Source of the DNA: Paenibacillus sp. cl123
GTDB lineage: Bacteria; Bacillota; Bacilli; Paenibacillales; NBRC-103111
DNA length: 64,000 nucleotides
Assembly (NCBI RefSeq): GCF_900101595.1
Contig: NZ_FMYY01000032.1
Location: 1-64,000 of the forward strand
Direction of reading: 5' to 3'
Position 1 is the first letter of the stretch. The number at the start of each line of letters is the position of its first letter. The translations under genes were made by a program, and so were the position numbers. The notes below the pieces were generated by a model, which was given only the letters and a program-made list of their open reading frames with translations, made no database searches and was not told the origin of the DNA. This document shows, piece by piece, positions 18,202 through 27,200 of the stretch.

Positions 18202-18222
18202 CTGCGCGTCCGGCTTTTTTAA
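18200..18222 (+). terminator. Weak terminator after ispE
   Basis: AGCTG/CGGCT 5-bp stem with a G-U pair, followed by six T. It overlaps the ispE stop codon, so its strength is uncertain. Confidence 0.4.
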
Positions 18223-18329
18223 GGGGCCGGGGGTTGGCGTTCCTCAGGTTCTGACATGAAAATATCATTAGTGATTTCCTTGTGTCACATAATCTTACAT
18301 GTACATAACAAAAAATTTCGTGTTCCTTC

Positions 18330-18358
18330 TTGATCCTAACCGTATAAAAATGTTATAT
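18330..18358 (+). promoter_or_regulatory. Probable sigma-A promoter of purR-ridA
   Basis: TTGATC (18330-18335), 17-bp spacer, TTATAT (18353-18358). A small inverted repeat CCTGAC-TTTGC-GTCAGG (18382-18398) lies between it and the purR ribosome site; its role is unknown. Confidence 0.5.
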
Positions 18359-18415
18359 TCTCAATATAATATTCGGTTTTTCCTGACTTTGCGTCAGGTT
18401 GAAGGGGGATCACTC

Positions 18416-19267
18416 TTGAAAAAATTAAAAAGAAGCGCAAGATTGGTGGAAATGACCCAATACTTGCTGATCCGCCCCCATTCGTTAATTCCTTTGACGA
18501 CGTTCGCAGACCGTTATAATTCGGCTAAATCTTCGATCAGCGAGGATCTGGCCATCATCAAGGAAGTTTTCGAGGAAGAAGGCCTCGGCGAACTGCAGAC
18601 GCTCGCAGGAGCAGCCGGGGGCGTCCGTTACATACCGAAGGTAACGCCGGAGAATGCGCTGCTCTTCATCCATCAGCTGTGCCGCCAACTGGAGCAGCCG
18701 GAGCGCATCCTGCCTGGAGGCTACCTGTATATGTCCGATATCCTGGGCCAGCCGATGATTCTTAACGAGGTCGGCAAGCTGTTTGCTTCCGTCTTCGCCA
18801 AGAAGGATATCGATCTGGTCATGACGGTAGAAACGAAAGGGATTCCGCTTGCCTACGCCACCGCCACTTATCTGAACCTGCCCGTCGTTATCGTCAGGCG
18901 CGACAGCAAGGTGACGGAGGGCTCGGTCGTCAGCATCAATTATGTGTCCGGCTCGAACAAGCGGATTCAGACGATGTCGCTGGCGCGGCGCGCGCTGAAG
19001 GAGCAGTCGAAGGTGCTTATTATCGACGACTTCATGCGTGTCGGGGGGACCATTCAAGGCATGATGGATCTGCTGCAGGAGTTCAAAGCGACGGTCGAAG
19101 GCGTGGGGGTATTCGTAGAATCCGGGGAAGTGGACGAGCATCTGGTCGAGGATTACATCTCGCTGGCCAAGCTGTCCACGGTGGATCACAAGGCGCGGCA
19201 GATCAAGGTGGTGCCGGGCACTTATTTCCAGGAAATCGATAAGTATGGGAGTGAAGTCAAGGTATGA
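18416..19267 (+). CDS. purR: Purine operon repressor PurR
   Basis: A 283-residue Gram-positive PurR. It has an N-terminal winged-helix domain ([20 protein letters not shown], abridged) and a C-terminal phosphoribosyltransferase-like domain that senses PRPP ([16 protein letters not shown], near 200-215). It represses purine synthesis and uptake genes when PRPP is low. A TTG start at 18416, 6-7 bp after GAAGGGGGA, gives the family beginning [11 protein letters not shown]. It overlaps ridA by four bases (ATGA). Confidence 0.96.
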   Translation: MKKLKRSARLVEMTQYLLIRPHSLIPLTTFADRYNSAKSSISEDLAIIKEVFEEEGLGELQTLAGAAGGVRYIPKVTPENALLFIHQLCRQLEQPERILPGGYLYMSDILGQPMILNEVGKLFASVFAKKDIDLVMTVETKGIPLAYATATYLNLPVVIVRRDSKVTEGSVVSINYVSGSNKRIQTMSLARRALKEQSKVLIIDDFMRVGGTIQGMMDLLQEFKATVEGVGVFVESGEVDEHLVEDYISLAKLSTVDHKARQIKVVPGTYFQEIDKYGSEVKV

Positions 19268-19650
19268 CGATCAAGACGGTGTCTACGGATCAAGCGCCCG
19301 CAGCGATCGGGCCGTATTCCCAGGCTGTTCAATTCGGCAATCTGCTGTTCACCTCCGGTCAGATCCCGCTTGGCGCGGATGGGCAGCTGGTGGAGGGCGG
19401 AGTGGCGGAGCAGACGCATCAGGTTTTCCGCAATCTTCAGGCCGTGCTGCAGGAGGCGGGCTCTTCGCTGAATCAGGTGGTCAAGGCGACGGTGTATTTG
19501 AAGGATATGAACCAGTTCGCCAGTGTGAATGAAATTTACGCATCTTACTTCGGCGACCATAAGCCGGCTCGTTCAACCGTTGAAGTAGCCAGGCTTCCGA
19601 AGGATGTTCTTGTCGAAATAGATCTGATCGCTACGCTAAATGTCGAATAA
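19264..19650 (+). CDS. ridA: RidA-family enamine/imine deaminase (YabJ)
   Basis: A 128-residue RidA/YjgF protein, which hydrolyses reactive enamine and imine intermediates released by PLP enzymes. The signatures [20 protein letters not shown] (abridged to AIGPYSQAV) and the C-terminal [21 protein letters not shown] (abridged to [10 protein letters not shown]), containing the active-site Arg, are present. It is coupled to purR, as yabJ is in B. subtilis. Confidence 0.97.
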   Translation: MTIKTVSTDQAPAAIGPYSQAVQFGNLLFTSGQIPLGADGQLVEGGVAEQTHQVFRNLQAVLQEAGSSLNQVVKATVYLKDMNQFASVNEIYASYFGDHKPARSTVEVARLPKDVLVEIDLIATLNVE

Positions 19651-19700
19651 TTTGTATTTTATAAAGTATTTATAAAATTGCACAAAAAGTTCAATGTTTG

Positions 19701-19730
19701 AGCAGGAATTTGCCCTAAAATGTGGAATTA
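19701..19730 (+). promoter_or_regulatory. Sigma-H promoter of spoVG
   Basis: AGCAGGAATTT (-35, 19701-19711) and TGTGGAATTA (-10, 19721-19730) fit the sigma-H pattern RNAGGAWWW and RNNGAAT. spoVG of B. subtilis is the textbook sigma-H promoter, with the same GTGGAATT -10. Confidence 0.8.
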
Positions 19731-19772
19731 CTACCTCAAGTCTTCTAGATGGAAAAAGGTGGTGAACCGAAG

Positions 19773-20057
19773 GTGCAAATTACAGACGTCAGACTTCGCC
19801 GAGTGAATTCCGAAGGTAGAATGAAAGCGATCGCTTCCATTACCATCGATAATGAATTCGTCGTACATGACATTCGCGTGATTGACGGAAATAACGGGAT
19901 GTTTGTCGCGATGCCGAGCAAGCGGACTCCGGATGGAGAGTTCAGAGACATCGCACACCCGATTTCTTCTACGACGCGCGAGAAGATTCAAGCCGCCGTA
20001 CTCACAGAATACGACCGTGCCGCTACGGAAGAAGAAGTGATCGAAGAAGGAGCTTAA
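19773..20057 (+). CDS. spoVG: SpoVG, RNA-binding regulator
   Basis: A 94-residue SpoVG, a small conserved protein that binds nucleic acid and influences septum formation and sporulation. The sequence is near-canonical: [20 protein letters not shown] (abridged), [22 protein letters not shown] (abridged) and REFRDIAHP-like [15 protein letters not shown] 19773 is chosen over ATG 19749 because the family begins with (M/V)[10 protein letters not shown] and AAAGGTGG lies before it. A sigma-H promoter precedes it and a terminator follows. Confidence 0.97.
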   Translation: MQITDVRLRRVNSEGRMKAIASITIDNEFVVHDIRVIDGNNGMFVAMPSKRTPDGEFRDIAHPISSTTREKIQAAVLTEYDRAATEEEVIEEGA

Positions 20058-20066
20058 TCGACATTC

Positions 20067-20096
20067 TAAGGGAGCCTAGCAGGCTCTCTTTTCTTT
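20067..20096 (+). terminator. Terminator after spoVG
   Basis: Arms AAGGGAGCC and GGCTCTCTT with a TAGCA loop, then a T-rich tract. Confidence 0.85.
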
Positions 20097-20191
20097 TGCG
20101 GATGAGTAGGCTATATTGAATTTATGTAGAAAAGCGGCTGAAGGCTGCATAATATGGGATAGGATTCTTGAAAGAGTAGGGGATGAACCGA

Positions 20192-21595
20192 GTGAAAATT
20201 ATAGGAATCGTACTGGCAGCCGGTCAAGGCAAACGAATGAAGTCGAAGCTGTACAAGGTGCTGCATCCGGTATGCGGCAAGCCGATGGTCGGACATGTCG
20301 TCTCCTCGCTGGCGAGCCTGAACACGTCGCGGACAGTCGTCGTCGTAGGTCACGGCGCGGAAGCCGTCCAAGCGTATCTCGGAGACAAGGCGGAATACGC
20401 TCTGCAGGAGCAGCAGCTCGGTACGGGACATGCGGTGCTGCAAGCCAAGGAGCTGGTCGGCGAGGAAGAAGCACTGACGCTCGTCGTATGCGGCGACACG
20501 CCGCTGATCTCCGCAGAAACGCTGCAGGGGATGATCGAGCTGCACCAGAAACGGGGAGCGGCGGCGACGATTCTGACCGGGATCGTCGATGAGCCGAAGG
20601 GCTACGGACGCATCATTCGCGACCAGGATGGGTTCGTCACGAAGATCGTCGAGGAGAAGGATTGTACCCCCGAGGAGCGTCAGGTAAAGGAGATCAATAC
20701 CGGCACCTACTGCTTCGACAACCGGAAGCTGTTCGCAGCCTTGGCCCAGGTCAAAAATGACAATGCGCAAAATGAATATTATATAACCGATGTCATCGGA
20801 ATTCTGAATGCCGGAGGAGAGCGGATCGACGGCTATGTGCTCGAAGACGCGGCGGAGTCGATCGGCGTCAACGACCGGGTCGCATTGTCAGAAGCCGAGC
20901 AGGCGATGCGCAGGCGCATCAATCGGCAGCATATGCTGGCCGGCGTCTCGATCGTCGATCCGGAGAACACCTACATCGAAGCCGACGTGCGCATCGGAGC
21001 GGATACGGTGCTCCGTCCGGGCACCGTACTGCGCGGCCGCACGACGATCGGCGAGGATGCGGTGATCGGACCGCAGGCGGATATTTTGGATTCGTCGATC
21101 GGCTCCGGCGTCGAGGTCAAATATTCGGTGCTGCAGGATGCCGTGGTGGGCGACGGCTCTTCGGTCGGGCCATTCGCTTATTTGCGCCCGGGCGCCGATC
21201 TGGGGCAAAATGTGAAGATCGGCGACTTCGTCGAGATCAAAAATGCGAAGCTTGGCGACGATACGAAGGTGTCCCATCTGAGCTATATCGGAGACGCGCA
21301 GATCGGCCGGAATGTAAACTTCGGCTGCGGCGCGATTACAGTGAATTACGACGGCTTCAACAAGCAGCTGACCGAGGTGGAGGACGATGCCTTCGTCGGC
21401 AGCAATGTGAATCTGATCGCGCCGGTTAAGGTAGGCAAGGGCGCTTATATCGTGGCAGGCTCGACCATTACGCATAATGTGGAGCCCGGCGATCTGGCCA
21501 TCGCCCGGGAGCGGCAGGTCAACAAGCCGGGTTATGCCGACAAGCTGCGCAGCAAGTTTGCCGCGAAGAAGGCGGCATCCAAGCCGCAGGCGTAG
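20192..21595 (+). CDS. glmU: Bifunctional UDP-GlcNAc pyrophosphorylase / GlcN-1-P acetyltransferase
   Basis: A 467-residue enzyme that makes UDP-GlcNAc for peptidoglycan and teichoic acid. The N-terminal uridylyltransferase domain has IVLAAGQGKRMKSKLYKVLH (abridged to LAAGQGKRMKS), and the C-terminal half is a left-handed beta-helix of hexapeptide repeats (for example DFVEIKNAKLG, NFGCGAITVNYDG, YIVAGSTIT). ATG 20183 is in frame but abuts the AGGGGAT site; GTG 20192 has proper spacing and gives MKIIGIVLAAG. In B. subtilis prs follows immediately; here ctc follows instead. Confidence 0.97.
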   Translation: MKIIGIVLAAGQGKRMKSKLYKVLHPVCGKPMVGHVVSSLASLNTSRTVVVVGHGAEAVQAYLGDKAEYALQEQQLGTGHAVLQAKELVGEEEALTLVVCGDTPLISAETLQGMIELHQKRGAAATILTGIVDEPKGYGRIIRDQDGFVTKIVEEKDCTPEERQVKEINTGTYCFDNRKLFAALAQVKNDNAQNEYYITDVIGILNAGGERIDGYVLEDAAESIGVNDRVALSEAEQAMRRRINRQHMLAGVSIVDPENTYIEADVRIGADTVLRPGTVLRGRTTIGEDAVIGPQADILDSSIGSGVEVKYSVLQDAVVGDGSSVGPFAYLRPGADLGQNVKIGDFVEIKNAKLGDDTKVSHLSYIGDAQIGRNVNFGCGAITVNYDGFNKQLTEVEDDAFVGSNVNLIAPVKVGKGAYIVAGSTITHNVEPGDLAIARERQVNKPGYADKLRSKFAAKKAASKPQA

Positions 21596-21620
21596 ACATT
21601 TCGAAATATTGTGCGGCAGG

Positions 21621-21646
21621 GTTTTAGACCTTCATCAATTGGGTAA
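21621..21646 (+). promoter_or_regulatory. Sigma-B-like promoter of ctc
   Basis: GTTTTA (21621-21626), 14-bp spacer, GGGTAA (21641-21646). This fits the sigma-B pattern GTTT-N14/17-GGGWAW. ctc is a classic sigma-B general stress gene in B. subtilis, so the match is unlikely to be chance. Whether this organism has a sigma-B cannot be seen in the window. Confidence 0.55.
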
Positions 21647-21692
21647 AGTAAGTAGAAGCGTGAAGCTTGTCCCAATTGAAGGAGGTAGTGTT

Positions 21693-22337
21693 ATGTCTGC
21701 TACATTGAAAGCTGAAGCTCGCCATATCGGTACGAAGGGAGAGCGCAAGCGTCTTCGTGCTGAGGGCAAAGTACCCGGTGTCGTGTACGGGAAGAAAGTA
21801 TCGCAAACTCCCATCGTGCTCGACCAGAAGGAGCTCACCGCTTTATTGAAGGTGAATCCCCATGCGGTTATTGAGCTGGATGTGCCGGAGTACGGCAAGC
21901 AGCCGGTAATGATTAACGAAATTCAACGGGAAGGGCTCAGCCGTCAGCTGCTGCATGTCGATTTCCATCAAATTAATATGGATGAGCCGGTCAATACGAC
22001 GGTACGGCTGGATTACATAGGCGAGCCGGCCGGCGTGCAGGCCGGAGGCATTTTGCAAATTCAGCGCCACGAGCTGGAGGTGCGCTGCCTGCCGACCCAA
22101 ATCCCCGATTCGATTGAGGTGGACGTTTCGGCTCTGGACATCGGGGAGAATCTGCTCGTCTCCAGCTTGAAGCTGGCCGACAGCATCGAGATCAAGACGG
22201 ATGAGCATGATGTGCTCGCCACCATCCTGACGCCGCAGAAGGCCGAGGATGTGGAAGCGGTCGAGGAGTCCGCCGATCAAGCCCAAGCCGAGGCGCCTGC
22301 CGCGGAGGAGGACAAGTCGGAGGAGCCGGTCAGCTAA
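21693..22337 (+). CDS. ctc: 50S ribosomal protein L25 / general stress protein Ctc
   Basis: A 214-residue long-form L25 (TL5/Ctc type) that binds 5S rRNA. The N-terminal L25 domain contains RHIGTKGERKRLRAEGKVPG (abridged) and VVYGK, followed by the TL5-type C-terminal beta domain (NTTVRLDYIGEPAGVQAGG, abridged; LEVRCLPTQIPDSIEVDVS) and an acidic Ala/Glu-rich tail. GGAGG at 21681-21685 precedes ATG 21693; the longer frame back to 21477 is an artefact reaching into glmU. A sigma-B-like promoter precedes it. Confidence 0.95.
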   Translation: MSATLKAEARHIGTKGERKRLRAEGKVPGVVYGKKVSQTPIVLDQKELTALLKVNPHAVIELDVPEYGKQPVMINEIQREGLSRQLLHVDFHQINMDEPVNTTVRLDYIGEPAGVQAGGILQIQRHELEVRCLPTQIPDSIEVDVSALDIGENLLVSSLKLADSIEIKTDEHDVLATILTPQKAEDVEAVEESADQAQAEAPAAEEDKSEEPVS

Positions 22338-22365
22338 AGCCGGCTTAACCCATGCTCGAAAACGA

Positions 22366-22397
22366 AAACGCACCGATAGGCGTCGGTGCGTTTTTTC
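22366..22397 (+). terminator. Terminator after ctc
   Basis: Perfect 10-bp stem AACGCACCGA/TCGGTGCGTT with a 6-nt loop, then six T. Confidence 0.92.
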
Positions 22398-22600
22398 ATC
22401 ATGCCTAGGATGAATGCGGCTTCACCGGCCGGGCTTCGTGAGGCTGTCTTTGCCTCGAAATCAGCCGCTAAGCTCGTCGATGCCTCTGCCGGCGAGTTGG
22501 CTTGGCGGTTTTTTTCGGGTATCATAAGAGGTGCACGCACCGCAGGCCAAGAAGAGTGCAGCGCCTGTTCGAGTGAGCGGGGAAGGGAGCAGGGGTTCGG

Positions 22601-23161
22601 TTGAAATGGTTCGTAGGCCTGGGAAATCCGGGTAAACAATATGAGCAAACCCGTCACAATATCGGGTTTATGGCCCTGGACCGGTTTGCCGCAAGGCATG
22701 GCATCAAGATTGCGCAGAGCAAGTGCAAAGCGCTGCTGGGCGAAGGGGTAGTCGGCGGTCAGAAGGTGTATCTGCTGAAGCCGCAGACGTATATGAACTT
22801 GTCCGGGGAATCGATCCGGGCTTTTATGGATTTCTACAAGGCGCCGATTGAGGATCTGATCGTCGTATATGATGATCTGGATACGGCTTATGGCCAGATT
22901 CGGCTCCGTTATCAGGGAAGCGCAGGCGGGCATAACGGCATCAAGTCAACCATTGCGCATTTGGGGACTCAGTCGTTCAACCGCATCCGGATAGGCATCT
23001 CACGGCCCGCCCCCGGACGGGATATCGCCGATTATGTGCTGCATGCGTTTTCCAAGGACGAGCTGGCGCATATGGATACGGTGCTGGACAAGACGAACGA
23101 TGCGATGGAGCATCTGCTTGCGCTTCCCTTTGAGAAGACCATGGCGAAGTTTAACGTGTAG
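22601..23161 (+). CDS. pth: Peptidyl-tRNA hydrolase
   Basis: A 186-residue Pth that frees tRNA from peptidyl-tRNAs that drop off the ribosome. The N-terminal GLGNPGKQYEQTRHNIGFMA (abridged) contains the catalytic His in TRHN. YMNLSGES and VYDDLDTAYGQIRLRYQGSAGGHNGIKS (abridged to DDLDTAYGQIRLR and GGHNGIKS) complete the site. It starts with TTG (giving MKWFVGLGNPG) after GAAGGGAGCAGGGG. ctc-pth-fin-mfd order is conserved with B. subtilis. Confidence 0.97.
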   Translation: MKWFVGLGNPGKQYEQTRHNIGFMALDRFAARHGIKIAQSKCKALLGEGVVGGQKVYLLKPQTYMNLSGESIRAFMDFYKAPIEDLIVVYDDLDTAYGQIRLRYQGSAGGHNGIKSTIAHLGTQSFNRIRIGISRPAPGRDIADYVLHAFSKDELAHMDTVLDKTNDAMEHLLALPFEKTMAKFNV

Positions 23162-23264
23162 CCTGTTTCTCCCGGCCGGGCCGGGCTAATCTCTCTCTGT
23201 AATGGGCATACTGGATACCAAATGAGCTTTGCGTCAGCAGAGCGCCCAGGGAGGGATTGAAGGT

Positions 23265-23495
23265 ATGGCTGTCACGTATACATGCCGGCATTGTCAAACA
23301 TTTATCGGGGAAATCCGCGGGGGAGCGGCGAGCGAATTTCAGCTCGGCTTCCATTTCTTGACCCCTGAGGAACGGAGAGATATAATATCGTATAACCCTA
23401 ATGGGGATATCACCGTCAAGGTGGTATGCGATTACTGCAAGGAAGCGCTGGAGGCCAATCCGGAGCTGTCGCTCCTCGCGAATCCTCTGCAATAG
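23265..23495 (+). CDS. fin: Anti-sigma-F factor Fin
   Basis: A 76-residue zinc-ribbon protein of the Fin (YabK) family, which inhibits sigma-F during the switch to sigma-G in the forespore. Two CxxC pairs, CRHC near residues 7-10 and CDYC near 57-60, are the zinc ligands, and LGFHFLTPEERRDIISYNPNG (abridged to FLTPEERRDIISY) is family-typical. The in-frame ATG at 23229 is upstream of the GAAGG ribosome site; ATG 23265 gives the known length. Confidence 0.93.
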   Translation: MAVTYTCRHCQTFIGEIRGGAASEFQLGFHFLTPEERRDIISYNPNGDITVKVVCDYCKEALEANPELSLLANPLQ

Positions 23496-23538
23496 GGGCT
23501 TTTCGCATCTCGGCTATCCGGCTTTTCTTAGGTGGACC

Positions 23539-23569
23539 GCCTATAGCGATTGCGCTCTAGGCTTTTTTT
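23539..23569 (+). terminator. Terminator after fin
   Basis: GCCTATAGCG and CGCTCTAGGC arms, then seven T. Its presence also argues that mfd does not start as early as 23550. Confidence 0.8.
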
Positions 23570-23675
23570 AACGCACATGATGTCGGGGGCCCGCAAAATG
23601 CCCGAATGGGCATCGGTGCGACGGCTCCGCTTTTGGGGTTATTTTGGTGTGACGTGGTTGAGAGGGGTGTCCTGG

Positions 23676-26600
23676 TTGCAGGCGTTAATACAGGCATTCT
23701 CGGCCGATACGGATTTCCAGAGCGTTGTCTCCGGCATCCGGTCAGGCATGAGAGAACAATTGGTCGCCGGTCTGACCGGTTCTTCGCGGCAGGTGATGCT
23801 GGCATCGCTGTACGAGGAACTGCGCCAGCCGCTTTTTGTCGTGACGCATAATATGTTTGCCGCACAGAAGATGTTCGAGGATCTGGAGGAGCTGATGCCT
23901 CCCGGTCAAGTACTGCTGTTCCCGGCTCAGGAGCTGCTGGCGGCGGAGGCTGCCATCGCAAGTCCCGAGATGCTTGCGCAGCGCATCGACGCGCTGTCCC
24001 AGCTGGCGGCGGGCTTTCGCGGAATTGTCGTAGTTCCGTACGCAGGCATGCGGAGGCTGCTTCCCCAGCAGGAGGCGATAGCCGCGGCCCGGATGAGCAT
24101 CGAGGTCGGGCAGACGCTGGAGCTTGAGAACTGGATCGGACGGCTTGTCGAATTCGGCTACGAGCGGGTCGAGCGCGTAGAGAACAAGGGAGAGATGAGC
24201 GTCCGCGGCGGAATTGTCGATTTGTTTCCGCTGACGAGCCCGCACCCGTTCCGCATCGAGCTCTTCGATGTGGAGATCGATTCGATCCGTTCCTTTGATC
24301 AGGCCGATCAGCGGTCCATGGACAAATATGAGCGGCTTGACATCACGCCGTGCCGTGAAATTATTACAGATCGAAACCGGTTACAATCGGCTGCCCAGCA
24401 TGCTTATGAGCTGCTGCAGGATCAGCTGGGGAAAATGTCCGATCGCGCGGCGAAGGACAAACTGCTGGAGGGCATCGGCCACGAGATCGAGCTGATGCGG
24501 GAGGGGCAGCAGTTCCCCGGCATCTTCAAGTACATGGGCTTATTGTATCCCGACAAGCAGACGCTGCTCGACTATATGCCCAAAGACACGGTGCTGCTCG
24601 TCGACGAGCCTGCGAGGCTGCTGGAGACAGCCAAGCAGCTGGAGAAGGACGAGTCGGAGTGGATCACCAATTCGCTCGCGGACGGGAAAGCTTTGCCGCA
24701 GCTGACGTTGTCCAAATCCTTTGAGACGCTGCTGTACAAAAGACCTTATCCTACTCTCTTCGTTTCCTTGTTCGTACGCCAAGTGCCGAATACGACGCCG
24801 CAAAATATTGTCAATTTCATGAGCCGGGTGATGCAAAACTTTCATGGCCAGATGAATTTGCTCAAAAGCGAGATGGAGCGGTGGAGAAAATCCGGCGCCA
24901 AAGTGATCATGATGGCGGGCGGCCCCGAACGGGTCGAGCGGATGAAGCGGGTGCTGGCCGACTATCAGATCGACGAGCCGGCCATTGTGGACGGCAGCCT
25001 GCAGACGGGCTTCGAGCTGCCGGGGATACATCTGGTCGTCATCACGGAAGGCGAGATGTTTACCCAGAAGCAGCGCAAAGCCCGCAAGGTCGATAAGAAG
25101 ATCGAGAATGCCGAGCGGATCAAGAGCTACCAGGAACTGAAGGTGGGCGATTACGTCGTCCACATCAACCATGGGATCGGTAAATTTGTCGGCATCGGCA
25201 CGCTAGAGGTTGGCGGCATTCATAAAGATTATTTGCATATTATGTACGCCGGAGGCGACAAGCTCTCCGTCCCGATCGATCAGATCGACCATGTTCAGAA
25301 ATATGTCGGCTCCGAAGAAGGCAAGGAGCCCAAGGTATACAAGCTCGGCGGTTCGGATTGGAACCGGGTCAAAACGAAGGCCCGCGCCGCGGTGCAGGAT
25401 ATTGCCGACGACCTGATCAAGCTGTATGCGGAGCGGCAGGCTACGACCGGCTACGGCTTCAGCCCGGACAGCGCGTATCAGCAGGAGTTCGAAGGCATGT
25501 TCCCCTATGACGAGACGACCGACCAGCTGCGCGCCATCGAGGAGATCAAGAAGGATATGGAACGGAACCGGCCGATGGACCGGCTGCTCTGCGGCGATGT
25601 CGGCTACGGCAAAACCGAGGTGGCTATCCGGGCAGCATTCAAGTCGGCGATCGACGGCAAGCAGGTAGCCGTGCTGGTCCCGACGACGATTCTGGCTCAG
25701 CAGCATTACGAGACGTTCCGCGAGCGCTTCTCCGGTTATCCGTTCAATATCCAGGTATTGAGCCGCTTCCGCTCGAAGAAAGAGCAGACCGATACGATGA
25801 AGGGGATCAAGGCGGGCACTGTCGATGTCGTCATCGGCACGCACCGTCTCCTCTCCAAGGACGTGCAGTTTAAAGATCTGGGCCTCCTAATCGTGGACGA
25901 GGAGCAGCGCTTCGGCGTCTCGCACAAGGAAAAGCTGAAGCGTCTCAAAACGAACGTCGACGTGCTGACCTTGACCGCTACGCCGATCCCGCGCACCCTG
26001 CATATGTCGATGCTGGGCGTTCGCGATCTGTCGGTCATCGAGACGCCGCCGGAGAACCGCTTCCCGGTGCAGACCTATGTCGTGGAATACAGCGCCTCGC
26101 TGGTTCGCGAAGCGATCGAACGGGAGCTTGCCCGCGAAGGCCAGGTATATTACCTGTTCAACCGGGTGCAGGGCATTACCCAGATGGCGGAGCAAATCTC
26201 GATGCTGGTCCCCGACGCCCGGGTCACCGTCGCGCACGGACAGATGTCCGAGCAGGAGCTGGAGAAAACGATTCTCGACTTCCTGGACGGGGAATTCGAT
26301 GTGCTGGTCAGCACGAGCATTATCGAGACCGGCGTGGACATCCCGAACGTCAATACGCTTATCGTGCACGATGCCGATAAGATGGGCTTATCCCAGCTGT
26401 ACCAGCTGCGCGGACGCGTCGGGCGCTCCAACCGGATCGCCTATGCTTACTTCACTTATCAGCGGGATAAAGTGCTGACCGAGGTGGCCGAGAAACGTCT
26501 GCAGGCGATCAAGGAGTTTACAGAACTCGGGTCAGGGTTTAAAATTGCCATGAGGGACTTGTCCATCCGCGGCGCGGGCAATCTGCTGGGCGCCGAGCAG

Positions 26601-27200
26601 CACGGCTTCATCGCTTCCGTCGGTTTTGACCTCTACTCGCAGATGCTGGCGGAGGAAGTGAACAAGCGGAAGAAGGAAATCGGCGGCGAAGTCGCGGAGG
26701 AGACGAAGGCCTGGTCGACGCAGCTGGATATTCAATTGGATGCTTATATTCCGGGCGATTATATTTACGACAGTGTGCAGAAGATCGAGATCTACAAGAA
26801 GGTGGCAGCCGTGCAGTCGCTGGAGGAAGCTGCGGAGCTGCATGACGAGTTGGTTGACCGGTTCGGCGATCTGCCGGACGCGGTGCATAATCTGCTTCTA
26901 GCTGCCAGGCTCAAGGTATACGGAGCGATGTATGGCATCGAGGCGATTGTGCAGAAGGGGCTGGATTATGAACTCCGGATTCATGCGGAGCACAGCAGCA
27001 ACCTCGATACGGCCGCTTGGGGCAAGCTTGCTCAAGAGTTCGAGAATCGGGTAAGGCTTATGACGGGAACTGGGATGATCATCGAAACGAAGGGCAAGGG
27101 ACTGACGCCAGAACAATCCATCGAATTGTTGGAGCGGTTTCTGGTACAATACAAGCGTGCGCTCAAATCGAAGGGAGAACTGCAAAATGCAGCAAAATAA
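23676..27200 (+). CDS. mfd: Transcription-repair coupling factor Mfd
   Basis: An 1174-residue translocase that removes RNA polymerase stalled at lesions and recruits UvrA. It shows the UvrB-like N-terminal domain (GGIVDLFPLTSPHPFRIELF, abridged), the RNAP-interacting domain (YVVHINHGIGKFVGI), the RecG-like motor with Walker A GDVGYGKTEVA, Walker B DEEQRFG, TATPIPRTL and QLRGRVGRSNR, and the C-terminal D7 domain. The open frame extends to 23550, but GAGAGGGGTG at 23660-23669 places the start at TTG 23676, giving LQALIQAFSAD, in line with the usual length of about 1175. Confidence 0.96.
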   Translation: MQALIQAFSADTDFQSVVSGIRSGMREQLVAGLTGSSRQVMLASLYEELRQPLFVVTHNMFAAQKMFEDLEELMPPGQVLLFPAQELLAAEAAIASPEMLAQRIDALSQLAAGFRGIVVVPYAGMRRLLPQQEAIAAARMSIEVGQTLELENWIGRLVEFGYERVERVENKGEMSVRGGIVDLFPLTSPHPFRIELFDVEIDSIRSFDQADQRSMDKYERLDITPCREIITDRNRLQSAAQHAYELLQDQLGKMSDRAAKDKLLEGIGHEIELMREGQQFPGIFKYMGLLYPDKQTLLDYMPKDTVLLVDEPARLLETAKQLEKDESEWITNSLADGKALPQLTLSKSFETLLYKRPYPTLFVSLFVRQVPNTTPQNIVNFMSRVMQNFHGQMNLLKSEMERWRKSGAKVIMMAGGPERVERMKRVLADYQIDEPAIVDGSLQTGFELPGIHLVVITEGEMFTQKQRKARKVDKKIENAERIKSYQELKVGDYVVHINHGIGKFVGIGTLEVGGIHKDYLHIMYAGGDKLSVPIDQIDHVQKYVGSEEGKEPKVYKLGGSDWNRVKTKARAAVQDIADDLIKLYAERQATTGYGFSPDSAYQQEFEGMFPYDETTDQLRAIEEIKKDMERNRPMDRLLCGDVGYGKTEVAIRAAFKSAIDGKQVAVLVPTTILAQQHYETFRERFSGYPFNIQVLSRFRSKKEQTDTMKGIKAGTVDVVIGTHRLLSKDVQFKDLGLLIVDEEQRFGVSHKEKLKRLKTNVDVLTLTATPIPRTLHMSMLGVRDLSVIETPPENRFPVQTYVVEYSASLVREAIERELAREGQVYYLFNRVQGITQMAEQISMLVPDARVTVAHGQMSEQELEKTILDFLDGEFDVLVSTSIIETGVDIPNVNTLIVHDADKMGLSQLYQLRGRVGRSNRIAYAYFTYQRDKVLTEVAEKRLQAIKEFTELGSGFKIAMRDLSIRGAGNLLGAEQHGFIASVGFDLYSQMLAEEVNKRKKEIGGEVAEETKAWSTQLDIQLDAYIPGDYIYDSVQKIEIYKKVAAVQSLEEAAELHDELVDRFGDLPDAVHNLLLAARLKVYGAMYGIEAIVQKGLDYELRIHAEHSSNLDTAAWGKLAQEFENRVRLMTGTGMIIETKGKGLTPEQSIELLERFLVQYKRALKSKGELQNAAK

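Noticed and set aside
19641-19647. TGTCGAA at the end of ridA as a Spo0A box for spoVG
   Set aside because: It is coding sequence (the last codons of ridA) and the sigma-H promoter explains spoVG regulation.
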